A stretch of DNA of 29,199 nt, from contig CAZNLJ010000053.1 in assembly GCA_964573725.1 (NCBI GenBank), positions 1 through 29,199 on the forward strand. The letters run 5' to 3'. The translations under genes were made by a program, and so were the position numbers. Positions 1 through 7,914 of the stretch are shown here, piece after piece. The notes below the pieces were generated by a model. The model had not been told where the DNA came from. It made no database searches and saw only the letters and a list, made by a program, of their open reading frames with translations. The DNA is from UBA6168 sp964573725. Its GTDB lineage: Bacteria; Bacteroidota; Bacteroidia; Chitinophagales; Saprospiraceae. The first letter of the stretch is position 1; the number at the start of each line of letters is the position of its first letter.

Positions 1-1
1 C

Positions 2-109
2 TCCCTCATCGGTACCGCCGTGAAACAAGCCGTTTGCCCACTTCAAACGCTTGAAATGGTATTTACCCAAGACAACGATGGTTATATGAAGTTGGCCCAC
101 CCTGTCTAG
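2..109 (+). CDS. 3' end of an unidentified gene (partial)
   Basis: The reading frame is open from the window edge and ends in a TAG at 107-109, giving 35 residues that finish in DGYMKLAHPV. I do not recognise the family. The stop codon lies inside the first copy of a short direct repeat (101-113 and 136-148). A transposase stop codon sitting in the terminal repeats of an insertion sequence would look like this, but that reading is inference. A terminator-like hairpin follows at 257-284. The frame may also be open by chance, because so little of it is visible. Confidence 0.35.
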   Translation, partial: SLIGTAVKQAVCPLQTLEMVFTQDNDGYMKLAHPV

Positions 110-148
110 TTACAATTTAACCTGATTTTTTTACCCCTGACTAGTTAC
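101..148. repeat. Short direct repeat pair, 13 bp
   Basis: CCTGTCTAGTTAC at 101-113 recurs as CCTGACTAGTTAC at 136-148 with one mismatch. The copies start 35 bp apart and are separated by an AT-rich stretch. They overlap and follow the stop codon of the partial gene at the left edge. They could be the tandem end-binding sites of an insertion sequence or part of a 3' untranslated region, and nothing in the window decides between these. Confidence 0.5.
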
Positions 149-200
149 CATAAGCTACTCATAACCCAAGGATCCTTATGGCGCTTCTCGCTTTCTGGAC

Positions 201-242
201 AGGACGGCCGGCGGCGCGCCCAAGCGCGCCGCCGGCCGTCCT
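201..242. repeat. Perfect GC-rich palindrome, 19-bp stem
   Basis: Bases 201-219 are perfectly complementary to 224-242 around a CCAA loop (220-223). Only the outer three base pairs include A or T. This forms the outer end of the repeat element at 224-377, and the related copy at the right edge carries an imperfect version at 29115-29156. On DNA it could extrude as a cruciform, and as RNA it is a very stable hairpin. No long T-run follows it directly. Confidence 0.85.
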
Positions 243-377
243 AAAATTTCTTTTGGGCGCGGGGCACAGCCCCGTGCTCTTTTTAGTGCGGTGCGTAGCA
301 CATCGGTGCGTTTGATGACTAAAAACAACCGGAAATCAATGTTTTGTAATTAATTGTTTTGTAGGGCTGAGGTGCGG
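224..377 (+). repeat. Intergenic repeat element, left copy
   Basis: This stretch matches the reverse complement of 28987-29134 with a few small gaps. Identical blocks include GCGTAGCACATC (293-304), GTTTGATGACTAAAAACA and AAATCAATGTTTTGTAA. The order of parts is the same in both copies: a GC-rich palindromic arm, a second hairpin followed by T residues, a conserved single-stranded block, and an AT-rich end containing TGTTTTGTA-like direct repeats. No open frame is conserved that would explain it. It is most simply a dispersed non-coding repeat of this genome. Function is unknown. Confidence 0.75.
257..284 (+). terminator. Terminator-like hairpin inside the left repeat
   Basis: A 9-bp stem (257-265 with 269-277, one G-T pair) closes on the 3-base loop ACA and is followed by TCTTTTT. 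This is the form of a rho-independent terminator for rightward transcription, such as that of the gene ending at 109. The right-edge copy keeps a hairpin at the same place with different stem bases, followed by ATTTTA. Confidence 0.6.
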
Positions 378-643
378 AAGATGCGGTGTATCGAAATTTG
401 ATGCGCGTGCCCTCCCGCAACCCAGGCACGTACGCCGGAATAACTGAAGCCTGGGGAAGTACGCCGGTTCCCGACGGGCCTTTTCCGAAATGAATGCCTT
501 GCGGCACCCCGACCGCCGGGTGGGTTCCACCGCAAATAGGTGGAAGTCCATACGTTTCCCGACCCGCCCGCCACCGCACCGGTCGCCCCGGACCGGCCAG
601 GTCCGTTTCGAGATCCGGAGGGAGAATGTTTGTCCTCATGTCT
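378..643. other. Gene-free stretch with small hairpins upstream of xerD
   Basis: I see no convincing gene here. The stretch has an inverted repeat CCCAGGC (421-427) with GCCTGGG (449-455), a direct repeat GTACGCCGG (430-438 and 459-467), and a hairpin TTCCACC/GGTGGAA with a 7-base loop (525-545). It may continue the repeat element to its left. A reverse frame is open across it, but that frame runs into the non-coding repeat and resembles no family I know. Confidence 0.5.
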
Positions 644-651
644 TATCTTTG
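644..651 (+). promoter_or_regulatory. Probable -7 promoter box of xerD
   Basis: TATCTTTG matches the Bacteroidota -7 consensus TAnnTTTG exactly and lies about 55 bases before the chosen xerD start. No good TTTG box sits 19-21 bases upstream, so the call rests on the -7 box and its position. The same octamer precedes serC. Confidence 0.5.
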
Positions 652-706
652 TTTTTTCCTTCCGCACCTCACCAGCCCCCGGACGGGCATACAACCCGCA
701 CGCTCC

Positions 707-1630
707 ATGTCCATATGGCCATCCCATATCAAAGGTTTTCATTCCTTCCTGCTGTTGGAACGCTCTTTGTCCCCCAACACCACCGACGCTTATATCCGGG
801 ATATTTCCAAACTCGCCCAATTCCTGGATATGACCGGACAAACAACCGGCCCCGCGGATGTCTCCTTGCTCCAGTTGCGCGCCTTCCTGCAATACCTCGC
901 CGAAATCGGATTGGACCCCCGCTCCCAGGCACGGATCATCTCCGGCATCCGTACCTTCTACCGGTATCTCCTTACGGAAGACCTCATCCGGGAAGATCCC
1001 ACCGCCCTGCTGGAAACGCCAACGCTTCACCGCAAGTTACCCCTCGCCTTGACCTATGACGAAATCATTTCCCTGTTCGCCGCCATCGACCTGAGCGAAC
1101 CGCATGGCCTCCGCAACAGGGCAATGCTGGAAACACTCTACGCCTGCGGCCTCCGGGTATCCGAACTGACGGGACTGAAACGCTCCGACCTCTACCTGGA
1201 TGTCGGCATGGTGAAAGTCCATGGCAAGGGCAATAAGGAACGGTTGATACCCATCGGGGAGGAGGCGGTCAAGTATATCCTCCTGTATATGGACGGTGTT
1301 CGCCGCCATCTTCCCGTCGCAAAGGACTGTGAGGATATCATCTTCCTGAACCGCCGGGGCAATAGGCTCAGCCGCGTCATGGTCTTCCTCGTCGTCAAGG
1401 AACTCGCCGAGGCCGTCGGCATCCATAAGAACGTGAGCCCCCACACGTTCCGGCATTCTTTCGCCACCCACCTGATGGAGGGTGGGGCCGACCTGCGGGC
1501 CATCCAGGATATGCTGGGCCACGAAAGTATCCTCACAACCGAAATATATACCCACCTCGACACGGATTTCCTGCGGGATACCCTCCTGCAACACCATCCG
1601 AGACACCTGGCAAAATCCAAGAAATTATGA
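707..1630 (+). CDS. xerD: Tyrosine recombinase, XerD type
   Basis: This protein of 307 residues has the XerC/XerD layout and length. An N-terminal SAM-like core-binding domain lies at about 5-90 and the catalytic domain at about 115-295. All six catalytic positions are visible: Arg150 (GLRVSEL), Lys174 (HGKGNKER), His246 and Arg249 (HTFRHSFATHL), His272 (LGHES) and the nucleophile Tyr281 (IYTHLD). The family resolves chromosome dimers at the dif site together with FtsK. Whether this copy acts as XerC or XerD cannot be told from one gene. The frame is open upstream to 494, but the ATG at 707 gives the normal family N-terminus and lies just behind a good -7 box. The stop codon overlaps the next gene by four bases. 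The recombinase sits near a repeat, but its length and sequence look like the housekeeping enzyme and not a phage or island integrase. Confidence 0.93.
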   Translation: MSIWPSHIKGFHSFLLLERSLSPNTTDAYIRDISKLAQFLDMTGQTTGPADVSLLQLRAFLQYLAEIGLDPRSQARIISGIRTFYRYLLTEDLIREDPTALLETPTLHRKLPLALTYDEIISLFAAIDLSEPHGLRNRAMLETLYACGLRVSELTGLKRSDLYLDVGMVKVHGKGNKERLIPIGEEAVKYILLYMDGVRRHLPVAKDCEDIIFLNRRGNRLSRVMVFLVVKELAEAVGIHKNVSPHTFRHSFATHLMEGGADLRAIQDMLGHESILTTEIYTHLDTDFLRDTLLQHHPRHLAKSKKL

Positions 1631-1992
1631 CCTTGCAACAAGCGCAACAAGCCGTCGATGAATGGATCCGTTCCGTCGGAATCCGATATTTCGACGAACT
1701 GACCAATACGGCCGTCCTCATGGAGGAAGTGGGGGAAGTCGCCCGACTCATGGCCCGGCTCTACGGTGAACAATCCTTCAAATCGGCCGACCAGGCACGG
1801 ACTGCCCCCGCTGACCTCCAGGATGAACTCGCGGATGTCTTGTTTGTACTGATCTGCCTGGCCAATCAAACCGGCACGGACCTTACCGAAGCGCTGCAGA
1901 AAAATCTGGAGAAAAAAACAGGAAGGGATCGGGATCGACACAAGAACAACCGAAAACTGTCGGATGATTTGTTTCCCGATGCAAAAAAATAA
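1627..1992 (+). CDS. MazG-like nucleotide pyrophosphohydrolase
   Basis: This is a small all-alpha protein of 121 residues. Its metal-binding motifs are typical of the MazG/dCTPase superfamily: EEVGE at 33-37 and DELAD at 66-70, which together supply the E-x-x-E and E-x-x-D acidic residues. The family hydrolyses (d)NTPs to monophosphates and pyrophosphate, often as house-cleaning of abnormal nucleotides, and the exact substrate cannot be read from sequence. It is a single-domain form, much shorter than tandem MazG of E. coli. The start codon overlaps the xerD stop (ATGA), so the two are probably translated together. The C-terminus is lysine-rich and charged. Confidence 0.85.
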   Translation: MTLQQAQQAVDEWIRSVGIRYFDELTNTAVLMEEVGEVARLMARLYGEQSFKSADQARTAPADLQDELADVLFVLICLANQTGTDLTEALQKNLEKKTGRDRDRHKNNRKLSDDLFPDAKK

Positions 1993-1997
1993 AAAAA

Positions 1998-2045
1998 GTG
2001 AGTATAAGACCAGCTCTACCCCCCAAACGAACTGGTCCTACTCAC
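1998..2045. terminator. Possible terminator after the mazG-like gene
   Basis: GTGAGTA...GACCAG (1998-2013) pairs with CTGGTCCTACTCAC (2032-2045) through a small internal bulge and an 18-base loop. The mazG-like gene ends six bases earlier. An A-run lies on the 5' side (1983-1997), so the T-run would serve leftward transcripts better. There is no T-run on the rightward side. Confidence 0.45.
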
Positions 2046-3274
2046 TATCCCAGGACTCATTAGCCCTGAAGACCTCTTTTGTCCGTCAGTTCCCCTTGGA
2101 TTGGACATACGACGGGGGGCTCTGATCGGAACCTTATTTTTCGAGCAATTGGCTGTCTTGTAATGCTGACGAAGCAACTGGGTCGTGGGTACGAAATCGA
2201 ACTGTCTAAAGGAGGGTATTTCCGTAAATCATCATTCGCGTCAACGTTTCCGGAAAGTCTAAAACCATGCCATTTTGCGGTTGCACCGATGCGGATGCGG
2301 CAGTTCAAGAAACGGATATCCCGGAACCGGAAGACACGGCTTCCCGAAGCTCGGCCTTGGCTTCCATATAACCTGCAAAGCTGCTGTACGACCCATAAGA
2401 TATAAGGTCATCGTCCTGCAACTTCAACAATATTCGATATCGCAGTTGGTTCTCCTGATAATGGAAATCGGTCAGGATTTCCCGAACCAACGCGCCGGAC
2501 AATTTTGCGGACATTTTGCTGCCGTTTTTCATAATCCGTACGTTAACCCCTCGATACTCAAAGACGGAAAAACCTTGTTTCTAGCACTTGCTTGTTCATG
2601 CATTGCTTTTGATATAGAGTAAATTCCGTGCCAGTTTTGCCGGATTTTTGTCCAAAATAAACCGATCTTTTCCGGCAGTGCTCCCGGTCCCCAGCCTCCG
2701 GCATCTGAAACGTGCCGTCAAGTATTGGTCGTCCTCAAATGCCCCCGGACAAGCCTCCCTCCGCGGACCAGGAAAAGATGAATCCTTGTCATGACCTTGT
2801 GTCCCCTCCGCCGTCGAGCGATTCAGGAATGCTGTGCAAAGAATCAATTGTCTTATTTTCAAACTTTTGCAAGTCATTTCACCCTGCGGATCGCCCATCG
2901 TTGGTTCCTGAAGGTCCGTAACATACAGGTCGCCCGGTCTGTTTCGGCCCGTTGTTTTTTTTCATCAGCTGCCAGCCGTGGGCACTTGGTCTGCGCCCGA
3001 TTCCCCAGTCCTGTGCAAACCGGTCATTTTGTCAGTTGCCGGGCCGCTGGCATAAGCTTTGAACCCGGGCAGAGGTCGGCCGTTTCCCGGTTCCCAAGCG
3101 ACATTGTGTTTCCAAGTATGGTGTTATATGTCATTTTTTCCGCCTGTTGCCACCATACCGGAACCCGAGTCGCCCACCCCGGGTGAGCAGCCGGCTTCGA
3201 AAAGGAAAAGGCATTGCGGCATCATCCTTGTGCCCGCCCCGGATCCATTCAGTCACATCAAAATCCATCCAACC
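2046..3274. other. 1.2-kb gene-poor stretch before htpG
   Basis: Apart from the doubtful reverse ORF at 2305-2532 I find no gene supported by family resemblance. Base composition in 2380-2640 is clearly more AT-rich than in the genes around it. Several frames on both strands are open for 70-130 codons but look like random translation. The stretch could be the decayed remains of a transferred gene or simply a long spacer. The frame of htpG is open upstream to 3059, but those residues do not resemble Hsp90. Confidence 0.5.
2305..2532 (-). CDS. Small hypothetical protein (doubtful)
   Basis: This is a 75-residue frame that reads like a real protein at its start: a lysine-rich N-terminus, then LSGALVREILTDF and KLQDDDLISYG. 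It is more AT-rich than its neighbours. I do not recognise a family. No -7 box of the Bacteroidota type stands clearly in front of it; the nearest is CGTCTTTG about 25 bases upstream. The C-terminus becomes serine/glycine-rich, which fits a truncated or frameshifted gene. It may be the remnant of a transferred gene, a small lineage-specific gene, or chance. Confidence 0.3.
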   Translation of the reverse strand: MKNGSKMSAKLSGALVREILTDFHYQENQLRYRILLKLQDDDLISYGSYSSFAGYMEAKAELREAVSSGSGISVS

Positions 3275-5146
3275 ATGCAAAAAGGAACCATATCCGTACA
3301 GACCGAAAACATTTTTCCGGTCATCAAGAAATTCCTCTACTCGGACCATGAAATTTTCCTCCGTGAACTGGTCTCCAATGCCGTGGACGCAACGACCAAG
3401 CTGAAGTCCCTCGCTTCCCGCGGTGAACAAACCGGCGAACTGGATGACCTCACCATCGAGGTGCTGCTGGATGAGGAAAACAAGACACTGACCATCCGCG
3501 ACAAGGGTATCGGGATGACCGAGGAGGAGGTGAAACGCTACCTCAACCAAATCGCCATCTCCAGCGCCCAGGAATTCATGGAAAAATACCAAGGCGAAGC
3601 GAACATCATCGGAAAGTTCGGCCTCGGTTTCTATTCCGCATTCATGGTGGCCGACAAGGTGGAAGTCCACACCAAATCCTGGAAGCCGGACAGCACCGCC
3701 GTCAAATGGATGTGCCTGGGTGACCCCTCCTTCGAAATCTCCCCCATCGACAAGGAATCCCGCGGCACGGATATCATCCTGCACATCAGCCAGGACAGCG
3801 AGGAATTCCTCGCCTCAGACCGCATCGATTCCCTGCTGAAGAAATATGGCAAGTTCCTGCCGATTCCCATCAAGTTCGGTACCCGCCAGGAAACTGTCGA
3901 GGAAGGGGAAGGAGAGGAAGCCAAGAGCCGGGAAATCGAGGTCGACAATATCATCAACAATACGCATCCGGCCTGGAAGAAACAACCTTCCGAGTTGACC
4001 GAAGCGGATTATACCGCTTTCTACCAGGAACTGTACCCCATGTCCTTCCAGCAACCCCTCTTCTGGATTCACCTGAACATCGATTATCCCTTCAACCTGA
4101 CGGGTATCCTCTACTTTCCGAAATTGAACAATTCCCTGGAGGTCCAGAAAAACAAGATCAAGCTCTACAGCAATCAGGTCTATGTCACCGACGAGGTGAA
4201 AGAAATCGTACCGGAATTCCTGACCTTGCTCCATGGTGTCATCGACTCCCCGGACATTCCGCTCAACGTCAGCCGCAGTTATCTGCAAAGCGATGCCAAC
4301 GTCCGGAAAATCACCGGCTATATCACCCGCAAGGTGGCGGACAAACTACAGGAGCTTTTCAAACAAGACCGGGAGGATTTCGAGTCGAAATGGAAAGACC
4401 TCGGTGTCTTTGTGAAATACGGTATGTTGTCCGACGAGAAGTTCTATGAAAGGGCCACTGATTTCGCCTTGTTGAAGAATACCGACAACCAGTTCTTTAC
4501 CATCGAGGCGTATAAGGAAAAGGTCAAGGCGCTTCAAACGGACAAGCACAAACGCATCATCCTGCTTTACACCCACCAACAGGAGGAACAGCATGCCCTG
4601 GTCGAAGGGGCCAAGGCACGCGGCTACGACGTCCTGGAAATGGATACGATCATCGATGCCCATTTCATGCAACATCTGGAATACAAACTGGGCGATGTCA
4701 CCTTTGTCCGGGTGGATTCCGACACCCTCGACAATCTCGTGCAGAAGGATGAAAAAAAGGAAAGCATCCTGTCGGAAGACCAGCAAAACAAGGTCAAGGA
4801 AATCTTCGAGGGACTGACGAAGGAACAACCCGGGCAGACCGTCCAACTGACGCCGCTTTCGCCGGAGGATGCTCCCGTCCTCATCACCAAGCCGGAATTC
4901 CTCCGCCGCATGAAGGAGATGCAATCCCTGAACGGCGGTGGCTTCGGCGACATGGGCGAGATGTACAACATCGTCGTCAACACCAACCATCCGCTCGTGG
5001 TCGACAAGTTGCTCCATACGGACGACCCGGCCCAACAACAGGAATTCGCCGGCCACCTCCTCCACCTGGCCCTCCTGAATATGGGCATGCTCAAAGGAAA
5101 GGCCTTGTCCGATTTCGTCAGGAAAAGCCTGGCCTTCCTCCGGTAA
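3275..5146 (+). CDS. htpG: Chaperone HtpG (bacterial Hsp90)
   Basis: This 623-residue Hsp90 family chaperone is of normal bacterial length. It is a cytosolic, ATP-driven dimer that assists folding under stress. The N-terminal GHKL ATPase pocket is complete: Glu31 and Asn35 in ELVSNAVDA, Asp76 in DKGIGM (76-81), and the lid-proximal glycine-rich segment GKFGLGFYSAFMVA (113-126). The middle domain spans roughly 225-490 and carries an acidic EEGEGEE loop near 212, while the C-terminal dimerisation domain fills the rest. It lacks the eukaryotic MEEVD tail, as expected. The ATG at 3275 gives the standard start MQKGTISVQTEN; the upstream in-frame extension has no Hsp90 character. It is transcribed alone and ends 59 bases before a shared bidirectional terminator. 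I could not find a clear promoter box or heat-shock element. Confidence 0.97.
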   Translation: MQKGTISVQTENIFPVIKKFLYSDHEIFLRELVSNAVDATTKLKSLASRGEQTGELDDLTIEVLLDEENKTLTIRDKGIGMTEEEVKRYLNQIAISSAQEFMEKYQGEANIIGKFGLGFYSAFMVADKVEVHTKSWKPDSTAVKWMCLGDPSFEISPIDKESRGTDIILHISQDSEEFLASDRIDSLLKKYGKFLPIPIKFGTRQETVEEGEGEEAKSREIEVDNIINNTHPAWKKQPSELTEADYTAFYQELYPMSFQQPLFWIHLNIDYPFNLTGILYFPKLNNSLEVQKNKIKLYSNQVYVTDEVKEIVPEFLTLLHGVIDSPDIPLNVSRSYLQSDANVRKITGYITRKVADKLQELFKQDREDFESKWKDLGVFVKYGMLSDEKFYERATDFALLKNTDNQFFTIEAYKEKVKALQTDKHKRIILLYTHQQEEQHALVEGAKARGYDVLEMDTIIDAHFMQHLEYKLGDVTFVRVDSDTLDNLVQKDEKKESILSEDQQNKVKEIFEGLTKEQPGQTVQLTPLSPEDAPVLITKPEFLRRMKEMQSLNGGGFGDMGEMYNIVVNTNHPLVVDKLLHTDDPAQQQEFAGHLLHLALLNMGMLKGKALSDFVRKSLAFLR

Positions 5147-5205
5147 ATCGACAGGAAGAGATACATTCGGCTGTCGCCGCACCATGTTCCGATGGTGTCC
5201 TGTGA

Positions 5206-5240
5206 AAAAAGGCAACCTGTGTGACACAGGTTGCCTTTTT
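5206..5240. terminator. Strong bidirectional terminator between convergent genes
   Basis: Bases 5206-5222 are perfectly complementary to 5224-5240, 17 bp around a single central G, so in practice a stem of about 15 bp with a short loop. The stem begins with AAAAA and ends with TTTTT, which supplies a U-tract in either direction. It sits between the end of htpG (+) at 5146 and the end of the beta-helix gene (-) at 5276 and probably serves both. Confidence 0.93.
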
Positions 5241-5275
5241 CAATCTGAACGCACTTGTTCCAGCTTCGCCGTCCT

Positions 5276-7705
5276 TTACAGCTTGACGAAACGGGTCCGC
5301 AGGGTCTCCGTACCTTGGGACACCACCAGGTCGTATAACCCCGGCCGAAGGTCCGCCAGGTCCAGGGACAGCTCCGTCCGCTCCCCTGTCTTCACCATGG
5401 CCCAATTCCGGACCAAGCGGCCGGTCTGATCGTAACAATCCACGCGGAGCCGGCCGGTCCATTCGTTCGAGAGCCGGGCGGTGGCTTCGCGGCCGACGGC
5501 CGGATTGGGGAGGACCTGCCACGTATCCGTCGCCAGCAATACTTTTTCCCGCACGTTCACGACCTGCTGGTTCTCATAGGCTCCGATATCCACGCTGTTG
5601 ATCCGTGGATTTCCGTCCAGGTCGGTGACCGGTGCGCCGGCATCCACCCCTGCATCAATGCAGATGCTGCCGAGCTGGAGCCGGTAGTCGAAGTCGTCGG
5701 GATCCACAAAGGCCGGATCTTCCAGTTGGATGTCTTTCGGATCCAACAGATAAGCTTCCAGCGAGGTGTCGTCCGAGAGGTTGCCCCCGGAGGAGAGCAG
5801 GTTCGGAAAGCCGTCTTCCACGGCATAGTTGATGGCACCGTCCTGCCGGAAGATGCAGTTTTGGATACGCATATTGGAGCTCGCCTCCAGTTGGCCGGTC
5901 CAGTTGGCAACCCCGGCGGCCAATTCGCCGAAATTGTCGGCGAAGGTGACGTTGTAGAGGACCACCTCCACGTGGTTGGAGTCCGTCGTATTGTTGGAAA
6001 TCGCACCCCCGGTTCCGATATCCCCTGCGAAGTTGCTGAAGAACAGGCTACTGGTGATGACGGCGTCGCAATCGGCCATATTGACGGCACCGCCTTGTGC
6101 CGGTGCGATATTGAATCCGAAGATACTGTTGCTGAGCTCCAGGAAACCGATGTCGTCGTCGCCGTTCTCGGCCACGCTGATGGCACCGCCGACGCCACCG
6201 ACCGTCTCGTTGGCCCAGAACTGGGAGTTGTCCACCGAAACGATGGAACTGCTGGTGCTCGCACCGGTAAAGATCGCCCCGCCACTGCTGTTGGCATTGT
6301 TGGCGGAAAATTCGGAATTGCTGACGATCAAGGTCGTGGAATCGTTTTGCAGCGCAATCGCCCCGCCTGCCGAATTGAGGGAGACATTTCCGCTGAAGGT
6401 ACATCCCGTGATGGTCACGACGGCCTTGAAGCCGCAGTTCATCGCGCCCCCGAGATTGGTGGTGGTGTTATCCTCGTACACACAGTCCTGGATGAGGTAA
6501 TTGCCGGCCCCGTAACAGGTGTGTGCGCCCCCCCATCCGCCGGAGGTGCCTCCCCGGAAGGTACAACCTTGGTAGACCACCTGGTCCCCATCGGTGTCGT
6601 TGCGGATTTGTCCGCCGGAGCCGGTGGCCGTATTCCCTTCGAACAGGCAATCCGTCAAGGTATAACTGCCGTTCCTGCCGCGGAAAGCGCCGGCGATACC
6701 GCCGCTCGTACTGTTTTCGCGGAACGTGCAACCATGGAGGACGAAGTTCGTGGGGTCATTCCCCGGCACATCGGTCGCATCGTAATAGAGGGCGCCGGAG
6801 TTGACGGCGACATTTCCCTGGAACAGGCAATCGGACAGCTGTACGTTTGTGCTGTTGAAATTATAGAAAGCGGCACCCGCCCCGTCCACGTTCACATTGG
6901 AAGTGAATTGGCAACCGCTCACGGCCACATTGTCCGAGCCGAGGACATACAAGGTACCCCGGGTCGCCTGGTTGTCGTCGAAGGTACAATCCGCTACCGT
7001 CACGTCGGCGGAATAATTGACCAGGACACCGGCACTTTGGGAGGTGGCGTAATTCTGCCGGAAGAGGCAATCGGCGATGACGGATCCCGCCGCACCGCCC
7101 TGGAGGATCATGCAGGCGCCGGAACGGCCGAAATTGTTGTAGAATTGGCAGTTCCGAACCTCCAGGGGTCGCAAGGCATAGATGCCGCCCCCACTCCGGT
7201 AGTAGGCGGCAACGGTGGAGACATTGCTGGTGTGGCCGCCGACGACGTGGAATCCGTCGATGCGGACCAAGCCGGCCGTGAGGCTGTCCACATAGATGAC
7301 ATGCTGGACGTTGTCGCTCTTGTTGGCGGAAAAATTCTCCGCGACGTCATCCCCGTTGATATCCCCGCTGAGGATGGTGGCATTGGCCGCCGGATTCCGC
7401 TGGGAGGCACTGGTCTCGTTGCCGATGAATCCGCCGTATAGGTTGATACCCTGTCCGATGTGGAAGGTGGCGGAGGAATCGACGCCCAGCCCACCGGGTT
7501 TGTAGGTGCCGGCGGCCACCCATATGTCACCCCCGGCCGTGTTGGCGAGGGCCGTGGCCAAATCGGTGTAGGCATGTGACCAGGAGCTTCCGTCGTTATT
7601 GCCGGTCGCATCGGCTCGGACGAAAGTTTGGGCGGAAAGTTCGGCCAGGCCGATGGTCACCCATAACAGCCCCGCCATCAGTCTAAAGTGGTTGATTTGT
7701 CGCAT
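5276..7705 (-). CDS. Secreted beta-helix protein with type IX sorting domain
   Basis: This protein of 809 residues is predicted to be exported. A signal peptide covers about residues 1-26 (hydrophobic LMAGLLWVTIGLAELSAQ). The next 600 or so residues are parallel beta-helix rungs: repeated short units of the type 'V.DC.F..N.A..GGA', rich in Asn, Gly and Cys. DLDGNPR...DIGAYE near the end of the helix is typical of the 'choice-of-anchor Q' beta-helix family. The last 75 or so residues, from LPNPAVGRE to TRFVKL, form a Por secretion C-terminal sorting domain, which directs export by the type IX system and surface attachment or release. Similar proteins are adhesins or polysaccharide-binding proteins; no catalytic motif is visible. 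Upstream Met codons exist at 7765 and 7723, but the promoter (7730-7761) places transcription start at about 7723, so the ATG at 7705 is the best choice. Confidence 0.88.
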   Translation of the reverse strand: MRQINHFRLMAGLLWVTIGLAELSAQTFVRADATGNNDGSSWSHAYTDLATALANTAGGDIWVAAGTYKPGGLGVDSSATFHIGQGINLYGGFIGNETSASQRNPAANATILSGDINGDDVAENFSANKSDNVQHVIYVDSLTAGLVRIDGFHVVGGHTSNVSTVAAYYRSGGGIYALRPLEVRNCQFYNNFGRSGACMILQGGAAGSVIADCLFRQNYATSQSAGVLVNYSADVTVADCTFDDNQATRGTLYVLGSDNVAVSGCQFTSNVNVDGAGAAFYNFNSTNVQLSDCLFQGNVAVNSGALYYDATDVPGNDPTNFVLHGCTFRENSTSGGIAGAFRGRNGSYTLTDCLFEGNTATGSGGQIRNDTDGDQVVYQGCTFRGGTSGGWGGAHTCYGAGNYLIQDCVYEDNTTTNLGGAMNCGFKAVVTITGCTFSGNVSLNSAGGAIALQNDSTTLIVSNSEFSANNANSSGGAIFTGASTSSSIVSVDNSQFWANETVGGVGGAISVAENGDDDIGFLELSNSIFGFNIAPAQGGAVNMADCDAVITSSLFFSNFAGDIGTGGAISNNTTDSNHVEVVLYNVTFADNFGELAAGVANWTGQLEASSNMRIQNCIFRQDGAINYAVEDGFPNLLSSGGNLSDDTSLEAYLLDPKDIQLEDPAFVDPDDFDYRLQLGSICIDAGVDAGAPVTDLDGNPRINSVDIGAYENQQVVNVREKVLLATDTWQVLPNPAVGREATARLSNEWTGRLRVDCYDQTGRLVRNWAMVKTGERTELSLDLADLRPGLYDLVVSQGTETLRTRFVKL

Positions 7706-7729
7706 TTTGAGTATTTTGTCCATTTTGCA

Positions 7730-7761
7730 GAAATGTAAGAATATTTTTAAGATTCCGCAAA
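7730..7761 (-). promoter_or_regulatory. Promoter of the beta-helix gene
   Basis: On the reverse strand TTTG (7758-7761) is followed after 20 bases by TACATTTC (7730-7737). This is the Bacteroidota arrangement TTTG-N19-21-TAnnTTTG with one mismatch. Transcription should begin near 7723, leaving a leader of about 20 nt before the ATG at 7705. Confidence 0.65.
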
Positions 7762-7841
7762 ACAAGCATTATCTAACCCAAATTTTGTCAAAGCACCAAC
7801 GATATTTCCGTAAGATCGGCTTGAAACCATATCAAAACAGA

Positions 7842-7874
7842 CGCCCGGTGACACCAGAAAGGCATCACCGGGCG
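7842..7874 (-). terminator. rpsA terminator
   Basis: CGCCCGGTGA (7842-7851) pairs with TCACCGGGCG (7865-7874), with two further G-C pairs inside after a small mismatch. It lies 40 bases beyond the rpsA stop codon, and on the reverse strand it is followed by TCTGTTTTG. It separates rpsA from the beta-helix gene promoter. Confidence 0.8.
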
Positions 7875-7914
7875 CTATTTCACAAGTTATCCGACCCAAG
7901 GACGGGCGGCAGGC

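Noticed and set aside
319..639. Reverse frame of 106 codons over the left repeat, whose last residues resemble those of a frame at the right edge (28675-29040)
   Set aside because: The shared residues are simply the translation of the shared non-coding repeat; upstream parts of the two frames are unrelated.
707..1630. Tyrosine recombinase as the integrase of a mobile element starting at the left repeat
   Set aside because: Length, domain layout and the overlap with a mazG-like gene fit the housekeeping XerC/XerD enzyme, and no attachment-site duplication or cargo genes were found.
3059..3274. Upstream in-frame extension of htpG by 72 codons
   Set aside because: The extension is not Hsp90-like, and the family N-terminus starts exactly at the ATG at 3275.
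5276..7705. Regular short repeats suggesting a CRISPR or tandem repeat array
   Set aside because: The periodic pattern is at protein level, from beta-helix rungs; the DNA units vary in length and sequence and no spacer-repeat structure exists.
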